33,100 nucleotides of DNA from Gammaproteobacteria bacterium (GCA_022072255.1 JAJVHZ010000114.1:1-33100), one strand, 5' to 3'. Positions 19,625 through 28,257 are shown, numbered from the stretch's first letter. The notes: generated by a model from the sequence alone, not told the origin. Numbers and translations are program-made.

Positions 19625-19638
19625 ATGATCGACGTCAA
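19625..19638. promoter_or_regulatory. Second, weaker FNR/DNR-type box
   Basis: ATGAT-CGAC-GTCAA has one mismatch in each half-site. It is centred near -91.5 from the predicted nosZ start, a position used by class I FNR-type activation, and near -87 from the divergent start. It could support either promoter. Confidence 0.45.
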
Positions 19639-19674
19639 CTCCTGCACGCGTGGCCTGCCGCATGCCCCCGCGAG

Positions 19675-19688
19675 TTGACACTCATCAA
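19675..19688 (+). promoter_or_regulatory. FNR/DNR-type box for nosZ
   Basis: TTGAC-ACTC-ATCAA matches the consensus at nine of ten positions. It is followed 22 bases later by TGT-GACATT (19708-19716), a weak but extended -10. This places the box at about -41.5 from a start near 19723, the class II position. The nosZ leader would be about 87 bases. Confidence 0.75.
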
Positions 19689-19809
19689 GGTTGCCGGACC
19701 GAAGCGGTGTGACATTTTGTCGCAGGAGAAAACTTCCTGGGTGACGGACGGCGCCGCGCCGCGGGTTTCGTCCGCCAGACACACTTGATGCATGGCACCG
19801 GAGGTCCAC

Positions 19810-21771
19810 ATGATGAAATCGACCGACAATTCAGAGGCTTCGATCGAAACCGAGACGACACCGCACGAGGGCGTCCATCGCCGTCAATTCCTGACCACCG
19901 CGGCGTGGGTCGGCCTGACCGGCGCCGGCGTGGCCGCGGGGCTGGCCTCCTGCGGCAAACAGCCCGCCAGCCCGGGAACGACGGCCGCGCCTGCCGCCGA
20001 TGCCCCCGCCGCACACAGCGCCGAGATCAAGCCTGGACAGCTCGACGAGTACTACGGCATCTGGAGCGGCGGCCACTCCGGCGAGGTGCGCGTGCTCGGC
20101 ATCCCCTCCAGCCGCGAGATCAAGCGAATTCCCGTCTTCAACGTCGACCCCATGAGCGGCTGGGGCATCACCAACGAGTCCCGGGCCGTCGTCGGTACCC
20201 AGCCCGACGGCCGGCTGAAGTACACCACCGGTGACACCCATCACGTGCACGGCTCCTACGCCGACGGCACCTACGACGGCAAGTACTTCTGGACCAACGA
20301 CAAGATCCACGGGCGACTGGGTCGGATACGCGGCGACCTGCTGGAATGCGACAGGATCACCGAGCTGCCGAACATCCAGGGCTTCCACGGGATCTTCCCG
20401 GACAAGCGCGACCCGGTCGATCCGGCGATCAACCGCACCACCCGCGTGTTCTGCGGCGGGGAGTTCACACTGCCCCTGCCGAACGACGGCGGCAACATGG
20501 ACGACACCACGCAGTACTACTCCATGTTCACCTGCGTGGACGCCGAAACCATGGAGGTGCGCTGGCAGTGCAAGATCGACGGCAACATGGACCTCGTGGC
20601 GACCTCCTATGACGGGAAGCTCGCGGCCTCCAACCAGTACAATACCGAGAACGGCATGGTCTACGGCGAGATGATGTCGGCGGAGCGCGATGCCTGCATC
20701 TTCTTCAACGTCGCGCGCATCGAGCAGGCGGTGAAGGACGGCAAGTTCTTCAAGATCCCCGGCTCCGATACGCCGGTGGTCGACGGCACCAAGGCCGCGA
20801 ACCCCGATCCGAAGACCGCGCTGGTGGCCTACGTGCCCGTCCCGAAGAATCCGCACGGCGTCAATGCCAGCCCCGACGGCAAATATTTCATCTGCTCCGG
20901 CAAGCTCTCGCCGACCGCCTCGGTCATCGAGCTGGCGAAGGTGCTGGAGTGGTTCGAGGGCAATCTCAAGGATCCGCGCGACTCCGTCGTGGCCGAGCCG
21001 GAGATCGGCTTGGGACCACTGCACACGGCCTTCGACGGGCGCGGCCATGCCTTCACGACGCTGTTCCTCGACAGCCAGATCGTCAAGTGGAACATCGAGG
21101 CCGCGATCGCGGCCTTCAAGGGCGACAAGAACGCCAAGGTGGTGGTCGACCGCATCGACGTCCATTACCAGCCCGGGCATCTCAATGCCTCGATGAGCGA
21201 GACCCGGGAGTGCGACGGCGTCTACCTGGCCGTCGGCTGCAAGTTCTCCAAGGACCGCTACCTGCCGGTAGGACCGCTGCATCCCGAGAACGAGGTGCTC
21301 ATCGACATCTCGGGCGAGAAGCTGGTCACCCTGCACGAGGCCCCGGTCTACCCGGAGCCGCACGACTTCATCATCGTCAAGCGCGACGCCATCAAGACCA
21401 CCCAGGTCCGCAACATCGACGACTTCCCGCTCGCGACCAAGGACATGAGCGGCTCGCGCATCGAGCGCGACGGCAACAAGGTCACCGTGCACCTCACCGC
21501 GATCGCGCCGGCCTTCGGCCTGCCGGAGATCCGCGTCAAGCAGGGCGAGGAGGTCACGCTCATCGTCACCAACCTCGACAAGGTGGAGGACCTGGCGCAC
21601 GGCTTCGCGATACCGAAGTACAACATCAATTTCATCATCAACCCGCAGGAGGCGAAGTCGGTGACGTTCCTCGCCGAGAAGCCGGGCGTGTACTGGTGCT
21701 ACTGCACGCACTTCTGCCACGCCCTGCATCTGGAGATGCGCTCGCGGCTGGTGGTGGAGCGCTCCGCGTAA
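19810..21771 (+). CDS. nosZ: Nitrous-oxide reductase NosZ (Tat-exported, clade I type)
   Basis: NosZ reduces N2O to N2 in the periplasm. The 653-residue product from the ATG at 19810 (GGAGG upstream) has a Tat signal with HRRQFLTTAAW near residue 29, as in clade I enzymes. The seven CuZ histidines can be placed: His144 and His145 (DTHHVHG), His193, His349, His405, His457 and His518. The C-terminal cupredoxin domain carries the CuA site, Cys632, Cys636, His640 and Met643, plus His597 (LAHGF). The residue usually Trp between the two cysteines is His634 (CTHFC). It is first in its cluster, ahead of nosR, and is preceded by FNR/DNR-type boxes. It looks complete and functional. Confidence 0.97.
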   Translation: MMKSTDNSEASIETETTPHEGVHRRQFLTTAAWVGLTGAGVAAGLASCGKQPASPGTTAAPAADAPAAHSAEIKPGQLDEYYGIWSGGHSGEVRVLGIPSSREIKRIPVFNVDPMSGWGITNESRAVVGTQPDGRLKYTTGDTHHVHGSYADGTYDGKYFWTNDKIHGRLGRIRGDLLECDRITELPNIQGFHGIFPDKRDPVDPAINRTTRVFCGGEFTLPLPNDGGNMDDTTQYYSMFTCVDAETMEVRWQCKIDGNMDLVATSYDGKLAASNQYNTENGMVYGEMMSAERDACIFFNVARIEQAVKDGKFFKIPGSDTPVVDGTKAANPDPKTALVAYVPVPKNPHGVNASPDGKYFICSGKLSPTASVIELAKVLEWFEGNLKDPRDSVVAEPEIGLGPLHTAFDGRGHAFTTLFLDSQIVKWNIEAAIAAFKGDKNAKVVVDRIDVHYQPGHLNASMSETRECDGVYLAVGCKFSKDRYLPVGPLHPENEVLIDISGEKLVTLHEAPVYPEPHDFIIVKRDAIKTTQVRNIDDFPLATKDMSGSRIERDGNKVTVHLTAIAPAFGLPEIRVKQGEEVTLIVTNLDKVEDLAHGFAIPKYNINFIINPQEAKSVTFLAEKPGVYWCYCTHFCHALHLEMRSRLVVERSA

Positions 21772-21781
21772 CGGGCAGTCC

Positions 21782-21820
21782 CCCCGGCGGACGGCAGCGG
21801 CTGTCCGCCGGGGCCTTTCT
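21782..21820 (+). terminator. Terminator or attenuator hairpin between nosZ and nosR
   Basis: CCCCGGCGGAC (21782-21792) and GTCCGCCGGGG (21803-21813) form a perfect 11-base stem with a 10-base loop, followed by CCTTTCT. It starts 11 bases after the nosZ stop and ends just before the nosR start at 21837. The U-tract is short and interrupted, so partial termination or 3' end protection of nosZ mRNA is likely, with read-through to nosR. Confidence 0.65.
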
Positions 21821-21836
21821 CCACTATCCTGCCGTG

Positions 21837-24587
21837 ATGACCGATCGCGCCCTCTGCCGTCCGCGCGGCGATGCGCTCCGGCGCCTGCTGCTCGCCGCGC
21901 CGATTGTTCTGCTGCCGTGGTTGCTGCCCGCCGCCGCGCACGCGGCCGCGTACGAGGCGCCGCTGCCGGCGCAGATCTCCACCGACCCGGACCTCTGCGC
22001 CTACCTGCCCTGCAAGGAGGTGCTGCCGGGTGCCGAGCGCTTCTCCGTCCGCAAGGGACGGCCGGCATACGTGGAGGCCTACGGCAAGGCCGGGGATCGA
22101 GACGAGCAGGACGACGAGGATCGGGACGGGAACGCCGGGCCGGCGCCCGCGGCGGGGGGTGCTCACGACCCCGGGGAGCTGAACGAAGAGCGGAAGTCGG
22201 CGCACGAGGCGGACTCCGGTGAGCAGACCCTGATCGGATACGTGTTCCTGTCCACCGACATCGTCGACATCCCCGCCTACTCCGGCAAGCCGGTGGTGAC
22301 GCTCATCGGCATGGACACCCGCGGGATCATCACCGGTGTGAAGATCCTCAAGCACAGCGAACCGATCCTCCTGGTCGGCATACCGGAGGAGGAGCTCACC
22401 AGGTTCACCAGGCAGTACGTCGGAAAATTCGTCGGCAGCAAGATCGAGGTCGGATCGGTCAGCAAGGAGGAGGGCACGATCGGCGTCGACGCCATCAGCG
22501 GCGCGACCGTCACCGTCATCGCCGAGAACCAGGTGATCCTGCGCAGCGGCTACGAGATCGCCAAGCAGGTCGGCATCATCCAGGCCAAGGTGCGGCCGCA
22601 GCCGGTCTTCGCGGAGCGCGAGCCGGCGGCAAGCTGGGCGGAGATGCTGAAGGAAGGCAGCGTTCAGCGCCTGACGGTGGAGGCCACGGACCTCGGGCTG
22701 GAGAAGAGCGACCAGCCCTACATCGACATGTATTTCGGCTATCTCAACGCCCCGCCCGTCGGCCGCGCCATACTCGGCGAGGAGAACTACCGGCGCCTGA
22801 TGGCGGGGCTGAAGCCGAACGAGCAGGCCATCTTCATCGCCGCCAACGGCACCGGTTCGTTCAAGGGCTCGGGCTTCGTGCGCGGTGGCATCTTCGATCG
22901 CATACAGGTGGCGCAGGAGATCGACACCTTCACCTTCCGCGATCTCGACTACCAGAATCTGTACACGGTGAAGGTGCCTGGCGCCCCGGCCTTCACCGAG
23001 TCCGGAATATTCATCATCCGTCGCGAGGGCTTCTCCGCCGCCTATCCGTGGAGCCTGGTGTACCTGGCCAACCGCGTCGATCCGCAGACCGGCGAACGCT
23101 CCTTCGCGAACTTCTCCTCCGAGTACTGGCTGCCCGGCAGTTACATGCAGGGCGGCAGGCCGGAGTATCGACGACCGACACCGACGTGGGTGAAGGTGTG
23201 GAAGGCCAGGGCGTGGGAGCTCGGCGGCTTTGCGCTCATCCTGCTGCTGACGGCGCTGATGTACGCCAACCGCGACAAGCTGGTGCGGGCCAGCAGCCGG
23301 CGCGACAAGACGCCGCTGGAGGGTCCGAAGTACCTCATCTGGACCGTCAGCGTCCTGCTCCTCGGCGTCTACGCCATGGCGCAGCCCTCGATCACCCAGG
23401 TCCTCACCTGGTTCCACTCGATCGTCTACGAATGGAAGTGGGAGCTGTTCCTGTCCGATCCCTTCATCTTCATCTTCTGGTGGTTCATCATCGTCACCGT
23501 CTTCATCTGGGGACGTGGCCTGTTCTGCGGCTGGCTGTGTCCGTACGGGGCGGGCAGCGAGATGCTGCACAAGATCGCCGGTCACGCCGGGCTGAAGAAA
23601 CACCAGTTCAGCCTGCCGAAGCGCTGGCACGATCGCCTCAAGTGGACCAAGTACCTCGTGTTCGCCAGCCTGCTCGGGCTGTCGTTCTACTCCATGCCGC
23701 TCGCCGAGCGCTACGCGGAGGTGGAGCCCTTCAAGAGCACCTTCCTGGTCGGCGTGTGGACCCGCTCCTGGCCGTTCGTCGCCTACTGGCTGTTCCTCGC
23801 GGTACTCTCGCTGTTCATCGAGCGGCCATTCTGCAAGTATCTCTGCCCGCTCGGGGCGGCGCTCGCGGTGCCGTCGACCTTCCGGTTCTTCGGCCTGAGG
23901 CGCAAATCGGAGTGCACGACCTGCGCAGCCTGCGCCAAGGGCTGCACCCAGCTCGCCATCGACAGCAAGGGCCGCATCGATCGACGCGAGTGCCTGCTGT
24001 GCCTGGATTGCATGGTCCTGTACTACGACGCCCACAGCTGCCCGCCCCTGGTGAAGGAGCGCAAGGCGCGCGAGAAGCAGGGCCTGGCGCTCACGCACAT
24101 CGCGGACTCCGGATACTTCGAGCCGCTGCCCACCGCGCCGCGCCCTGCGCCGGCCATGGTGTTCACGCCGGAGGGCGTGCGGCCCGCTGCCGCGCCTTCG
24201 GGTCGCCTGAGCGAGGAACTGTGGTTCCACCTGTTCCCGTGGACGGCGGACTTCGCGCACGAGATCTTCGCCATCCGCGCGATCGCGGCGTTCCTGGCGG
24301 TGGCCGTGACGACGGCCTGGATCCTGAGCGCGACGCAGCAGATCGGCCCGGCCGTCATGCTGGCGTGGTGGATAGGCTGGAGCGTCTACGAGGTGATGAC
24401 CCGGATGCACTACAAGCCGCTGGTGAAGGACGGCCCCTGGTGGGGGCGCAACTACCGGCCCGGCACGTGGATGGACGTCACCTTCTACGTGGCCACCAAG
24501 AACCTCCTCATCGCGGCGGCGCTGTTCCTGGCGCTGCAGGCCGTCGGTGCGCTCGACATATTGTCGACCCTGCCCTGGCTGAACTGA
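21837..24587 (+). CDS. nosR: NosR, membrane flavo-iron-sulfur protein for N2O respiration
   Basis: NosR supports NosZ expression and activity, probably by electron transfer to the periplasm. The 916-residue product begins with a signal peptide (cleavage near 36). The periplasmic FMN-binding domain has the flavinylation motif DAISGAT (218-224, Thr224). Several membrane helices then carry CGWLCP (from Cys564) and CKYLCP (from Cys666). Two [4Fe-4S] motifs follow, starting at Cys693 and Cys719. Two features are odd. An acidic low-complexity stretch (about 84-130) interrupts the N-terminal domain, and a C-terminal extension of about 160 residues holds three more predicted helices. The protein is longer than the 700-780 residues I expect. 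A GTG at 21834 is an alternative start. The stop overlaps the nosD start by one base. Confidence 0.95.
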   Translation: MTDRALCRPRGDALRRLLLAAPIVLLPWLLPAAAHAAAYEAPLPAQISTDPDLCAYLPCKEVLPGAERFSVRKGRPAYVEAYGKAGDRDEQDDEDRDGNAGPAPAAGGAHDPGELNEERKSAHEADSGEQTLIGYVFLSTDIVDIPAYSGKPVVTLIGMDTRGIITGVKILKHSEPILLVGIPEEELTRFTRQYVGKFVGSKIEVGSVSKEEGTIGVDAISGATVTVIAENQVILRSGYEIAKQVGIIQAKVRPQPVFAEREPAASWAEMLKEGSVQRLTVEATDLGLEKSDQPYIDMYFGYLNAPPVGRAILGEENYRRLMAGLKPNEQAIFIAANGTGSFKGSGFVRGGIFDRIQVAQEIDTFTFRDLDYQNLYTVKVPGAPAFTESGIFIIRREGFSAAYPWSLVYLANRVDPQTGERSFANFSSEYWLPGSYMQGGRPEYRRPTPTWVKVWKARAWELGGFALILLLTALMYANRDKLVRASSRRDKTPLEGPKYLIWTVSVLLLGVYAMAQPSITQVLTWFHSIVYEWKWELFLSDPFIFIFWWFIIVTVFIWGRGLFCGWLCPYGAGSEMLHKIAGHAGLKKHQFSLPKRWHDRLKWTKYLVFASLLGLSFYSMPLAERYAEVEPFKSTFLVGVWTRSWPFVAYWLFLAVLSLFIERPFCKYLCPLGAALAVPSTFRFFGLRRKSECTTCAACAKGCTQLAIDSKGRIDRRECLLCLDCMVLYYDAHSCPPLVKERKAREKQGLALTHIADSGYFEPLPTAPRPAPAMVFTPEGVRPAAAPSGRLSEELWFHLFPWTADFAHEIFAIRAIAAFLAVAVTTAWILSATQQIGPAVMLAWWIGWSVYEVMTRMHYKPLVKDGPWWGRNYRPGTWMDVTFYVATKNLLIAAALFLALQAVGALDILSTLPWLN

Positions 24588-25849
24588 TGGCACGGCGGCG
24601 ATTCGCCTGGCTCGGGCTCCTGCCGCTGTTCAGTCCCGTCGCCGACGGCCGTGAATGGCGGGTGCAGCCCGGAACGGCCCTCGAGCAGGTGGTGGCCGAC
24701 GCCGCGCCGGGAGACACGATCCTCATCGAGCGCGGTCATTACGCGGCGCATCTCAGCATCGAGAAGCCGCTGACGCTGCGCGGCGTGAACCGGCCCACCC
24801 TCTCCGCGGAAGGCCGCGGCGACGTCATCCGCGTCCTCAGCCCCGACGTGGCGGTCGAGGGCCTGATCATCCGCGACAGCGGCATCGACCTGAACAATGC
24901 CGACGCCGGGGTTTTCATCGGCAGGACCGGCACGCGCGCCAGGGTGCGAAACTGCTATGCGGTCTACAACCTCTTCGGCATCCGCGTCGAGGGCGCCGAG
25001 GACATCGAGATCGCAGGCAACGTCGTCACCGGCAAGCGCGATCTGCAGTCGGCGCAGCGCGGCAACGGCATCCAGATCTACAACACCCGCGGCGCGCGCA
25101 TCCTCGACAACCACATCAGCTTCGTGCGCGACGGCATCTACGTCGATGTCTCGGACCGGGCGGTGTTCCGCGGCAACCGCATCCACCACGTGCGCTACGG
25201 CACGCACTACATGAATTCGCATCACAACCTCTGGGAGGGCAACTGGTCCTATCTAAATCGCGGCGGACTGGCGCTCATGGAGGTGCGCGACCAGACCGTG
25301 CGCAACAACGTCACCTGGGGCAACACCGACCACGGCATCATGCTGCGGACGATCCAGGATTCCGTCATCGAGGGCAACATCGTCATCGGCAACGGCAAGG
25401 GCCTCTTCGTCTACGACGCGGAGTACAACATACTGCGCAACAACCTGGTCGCCGAGAACCGAACCGGCGTGCATCTCTGGGCGGGTTCCTACCACAACCA
25501 GGTCGACAACAACGACTTCATCCGCAACGAGGAGCAGATCCGCTACGTCGCCACGCGCGACGAACGCTGGGGGGTCGAAGGCGGCAACTACTGGAGCAAC
25601 TACAGCGGCTGGGACCGCAACGGCGACGGCTTCGGCGACGTGCAGTACACCGCCAACGACATCGTCGACCGGCTGGTGTGGCGCTATCCTTACGTGCAAC
25701 TGCTGCTGCACAGTCCGGCGGTGTTCTCGCTGCGGCTGATCGCCCAGCAGTTCCCGCTGCTGCGCGCGCCCAGCATCGTCGACGAGCGGCCGCGCATGCG
25801 GCCCTGGCACACCGACTGGAGGACGTGGATTGAACGAATCGGCCATTGA
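24587..25849 (+). CDS. nosD: NosD, periplasmic beta-helix copper-site maturation protein
   Basis: NosD is needed to build the CuZ copper-sulfur centre and works with the NosFY ABC transporter. The 420-residue protein has a short N-terminal hydrophobic export segment. A long parallel beta-helix follows (about 55-330) built of CASH-type repeats, seen as recurring N-x-I/V and G-I-x-V/L motifs such as NNVTWGNTDHGIMLRT. The C-terminal EGGNYWSNYSGWDRNGDGFGD block is typical of NosD. The ATG overlaps the nosR stop (TGATG), and the gene ends 20 bases inside nosF, so translation is likely coupled. Confidence 0.95.
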   Translation: MARRRFAWLGLLPLFSPVADGREWRVQPGTALEQVVADAAPGDTILIERGHYAAHLSIEKPLTLRGVNRPTLSAEGRGDVIRVLSPDVAVEGLIIRDSGIDLNNADAGVFIGRTGTRARVRNCYAVYNLFGIRVEGAEDIEIAGNVVTGKRDLQSAQRGNGIQIYNTRGARILDNHISFVRDGIYVDVSDRAVFRGNRIHHVRYGTHYMNSHHNLWEGNWSYLNRGGLALMEVRDQTVRNNVTWGNTDHGIMLRTIQDSVIEGNIVIGNGKGLFVYDAEYNILRNNLVAENRTGVHLWAGSYHNQVDNNDFIRNEEQIRYVATRDERWGVEGGNYWSNYSGWDRNGDGFGDVQYTANDIVDRLVWRYPYVQLLLHSPAVFSLRLIAQQFPLLRAPSIVDERPRMRPWHTDWRTWIERIGH

Positions 25850-26774
25850 CGTCAGGGGCGTGCGCAAACGCTACGGCGAGGTGCTCGCCGTCGACGACGT
25901 CAGCTTCGGGGTATCCGCCGGCAGGCTCTACGGGCTCATCGGCCACAATGGGGCCGGCAAGAGCACGCTCATCAGGCTCATGCTGGGCCTGCTCGCACCC
26001 GACGCCGGCTCGATAGGGATCCTGGGCGAACCGGTGCTGGGGTCGCGCTTTCGCGAGGTGCGCCGGAGGATTGGCTATCTGCCCGAGAACGTGAGCCTTT
26101 ACGACAATCTCACCGGCGCCGAGACGCTGCGCTTCTACGCCGACATGAAGGCCGTCGATGCGCGCGCCTGCGCCCCGCTGCTGCAGCGGCTGCAGCTGGC
26201 CGACGCCGCGCATCGGCCGGTGCGCACCTATTCCAAGGGAATGCGGCAGCGGCTCGGGTTCGCCCAGGCGCTGCTCGGCGATCCGCGCGTGCTGTTCCTG
26301 GACGAACCCACCAGCGGCCTGGACCCCGAAGGCATCCGCGAATTCTACCGCCTGCTTCACGACCTGAAGCAGCAGGGCGTCACCGTGCTGCTTTCCTCCC
26401 ACAACCTCGCCCAGCTCCAGGATCGCGTCGACGGGCTGGCCCTCATCCGCGGCGGCCGGCTGCAGGCCGCGGGCACCATCCAGCAACTGCGCGAGGCCCT
26501 GAACCTGCCGGTGAGGATCCACGCCGCCTGGCATCCGCACGTCAACGGCGGCCCCCGCGAGCTCCTCCGCGGAATCCGCGGCTGCACGATCGAGACGAGC
26601 CAGGACGGCGAGTGCACGATCGCCTGCTCGCAGCGAGACAAGGTCGGCGTGCTCTCCGCGCTGCTCGCCGCGGCGCACGCGCCGAACGATCTGAGGGTTC
26701 AGGAGCCCTCGCTCGAGGACGTCTTCCTCGGCTATTCCATCGCACCGGAGCAGGACGAGAATGCGCAACCTTGA
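25830..26774 (+). CDS. nosF: NosF, ABC transporter ATPase
   Basis: NosF is the ATPase of the NosDFY complex, thought to export a sulfur species for CuZ. The 314-residue protein has Walker A GHNGAGKST (38-46), a Q-loop region ending in GYLPENVSLYDNLTG, the signature YSKGMRQRLG, Walker B VLFLDEPTSGLDP and the switch His in LLSSHN. It starts with TTG, seven bases after GGAGG, inside the end of nosD, and overlaps nosY by 14 bases. Confidence 0.96.
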   Translation: MNESAIDVRGVRKRYGEVLAVDDVSFGVSAGRLYGLIGHNGAGKSTLIRLMLGLLAPDAGSIGILGEPVLGSRFREVRRRIGYLPENVSLYDNLTGAETLRFYADMKAVDARACAPLLQRLQLADAAHRPVRTYSKGMRQRLGFAQALLGDPRVLFLDEPTSGLDPEGIREFYRLLHDLKQQGVTVLLSSHNLAQLQDRVDGLALIRGGRLQAAGTIQQLREALNLPVRIHAAWHPHVNGGPRELLRGIRGCTIETSQDGECTIACSQRDKVGVLSALLAAAHAPNDLRVQEPSLEDVFLGYSIAPEQDENAQP

Positions 26775-27588
26775 TCTGCGGGTACTGCTGGTGCTGGCGC
26801 GCAAGGAGTTCTGGGATCGCCTGCGCAACAGATGGGTGATCGCGGTCGCGGGCATATTCACCGTATTCGCGCTGGTCATCGCCTATTTCGGCACCGCACA
26901 GGGCGGCGCCGTGGGCTTCCACGGCATGGACGTCACCATCACCAGCCTGGTCAGCCTGGTCATCTACCTCGTGCCGCTCATCGCGCTGATGCTGGGCTAC
27001 GACGCGGTGGTAGGCGAGCGCGAGCGTGGTTCCCTCGATCTGCTGCTCTCGCAACCGATCTCGCGCCTGGAACTGCTGCTCGGGAAGTATCTCGGCCTGG
27101 CCGCGGCGCTGGCGGTCTCCACGGTCGCGGGCTTCGGCCTGGTGGGCGTCGTGCTGTCCTACGGTGTGGGGCTGCCGGCGCTTGCGCGCTACGGCGGTTT
27201 CGTGCTCAGCACGCTGGCCCTCGGCTGCACATTCCTGAGCCTGGCCGTGCTGCTGTCGGTAAAGGCCGCCAACCGGGTGACGGCGAGCGGCATGGCGATC
27301 GCCTCATGGTTCCTGCTGGTGCTGGTCTACGATCTCATCCTGCTGGGACTGATGGTGGCCACCTCGGGTCAGCCTTACGCGGACGTGTTCCCGGCGCTGC
27401 TGCTGCTGAATCCGGCCGACGTCTTCCGCATCCTCAATGTCTACGCGATGGAGGAGATGCGCGCGCTGTACGGACTGGCCACCGCGATGCCGGGCACCCT
27501 CACGAATCCCTGGCTGCTGGGCGCGGTGATGCTGGCGTGGATCGTCGTCCCGCTCGCGCTGGCCTATCGATCGTTTCGCACACCCTAG
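26761..27588 (+). CDS. nosY: NosY, ABC transporter permease
   Basis: NosY forms the membrane channel for NosF. The 275-residue protein has a cytoplasmic N-terminal amphipathic helix (LVLARKEFWDRLRNRW) and six hydrophobic segments (about 27-44, 58-80, 106-135, 143-165, 175-198, 245-268). The ABC-2-type coupling region GYDAVVGERERGSLDLLLSQP is clear. It begins within nosF and ends eight bases before nosL. Confidence 0.95.
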   Translation: MRNLDLRVLLVLARKEFWDRLRNRWVIAVAGIFTVFALVIAYFGTAQGGAVGFHGMDVTITSLVSLVIYLVPLIALMLGYDAVVGERERGSLDLLLSQPISRLELLLGKYLGLAAALAVSTVAGFGLVGVVLSYGVGLPALARYGGFVLSTLALGCTFLSLAVLLSVKAANRVTASGMAIASWFLLVLVYDLILLGLMVATSGQPYADVFPALLLLNPADVFRILNVYAMEEMRALYGLATAMPGTLTNPWLLGAVMLAWIVVPLALAYRSFRTP

Positions 27589-27596
27589 GAGGGGCC

Positions 27597-28121
27597 ATGA
27601 CCGTCCGCACCGCCACGCTCTGCCCACCTCGCGCGTTGCCGCTGGCGCTGATGCTGGCGCTCGCGGCCTGCAGCAAGACGCCATCCTCCCCGGCGCCCGT
27701 CGAGGCCGGCGATGACACGGCCTGCGCCCTGGATGGCATGCTGTTGCGCGACTATCCGGGACCGAAGGCACAACTTCAGTACGCGCAGAGCGAGCCCGAG
27801 TTCTTCTGCGACACGGTCGAGATGTTTTCCATGCTGCTCAGGCCCGAGCAGGCCCGCCGCGTCGTCGCCGCCTACACCCAGGACATGGCGAAGGCCGACT
27901 GGAACGATCCACGCGACCAGTGGATCGACGCGCGCCAGGCCTTCTATGTGGAAGGCAGCGACTTGACGGGTTCCATGGGCCCCACCTTCGCGGCCTTCAG
28001 CCGGCGCGGGGATGCCGAGGCCTTTGCGCAGAAGCATGGCGGCAAGGTGCTGCGGTTCGACGAGGTCACGCCCGAGATGGCCGATCTGCGCGGCGGCGCG
28101 CATCACGACGAGCGGATGTAG
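27597..28121 (+). CDS. nosL: NosL, copper-binding outer-membrane lipoprotein
   Basis: NosL delivers Cu(I) for NosZ assembly. The 174-residue product has a lipoprotein signal with lipobox LAAC (Cys25). The family segment CALDGMLLRDYPGPKAQ has Cys43 and Met48 as candidate copper ligands, followed by FFCDTVEMFSMLL and the MGPTFAAFSRRGDAEAFAQKHGGKVL end block. A strong AGGAGGGG precedes the ATG. It closes the nos operon: no nosX/apbE or cytochrome gene follows in this window, and the next gene is convergent. Confidence 0.93.
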   Translation: MTVRTATLCPPRALPLALMLALAACSKTPSSPAPVEAGDDTACALDGMLLRDYPGPKAQLQYAQSEPEFFCDTVEMFSMLLRPEQARRVVAAYTQDMAKADWNDPRDQWIDARQAFYVEGSDLTGSMGPTFAAFSRRGDAEAFAQKHGGKVLRFDEVTPEMADLRGGAHHDERM

Positions 28122-28226
28122 CGCGGCACGGCTGCGGCCAATCCCGGTCGAGGTCAGCGGCGAAGACCAGGCTCAGCCGTGTGTACGGGAAGCCAGCGCG
28201 TCCCGGGCAAGAGGACCATGGCTGCG

Positions 28227-28241
28227 CCGCCGCTGCGGCGG
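28227..28241. terminator. Possible bidirectional terminator between nosL and the GNAT gene
   Basis: CCGCCGC-T-GCGGCGG is a perfect dyad in the 136-base convergent spacer. Folding would leave about five paired bases and a five-base loop. No T-run flanks it on either side, so this is a weak call made mainly on location. Confidence 0.2.
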
Positions 28242-28257
28242 ATGTCCGGCGGATCTC

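Noticed and set aside
19204..19788. 194-codon plus-strand frame over the DUF2249 gene and nosZ promoter
   Set aside because: It is the complement of the DUF2249 gene and covers the regulatory boxes; there is no motif.
19831..24593. Very long minus-strand open frames (745 and 964 codons) opposite nosZ and nosR
   Set aside because: Their translations are Arg/His/Ala/Val-rich with no family motifs, and the plus strand codes for clear NosZ and NosR. High GC makes antisense stops rare.
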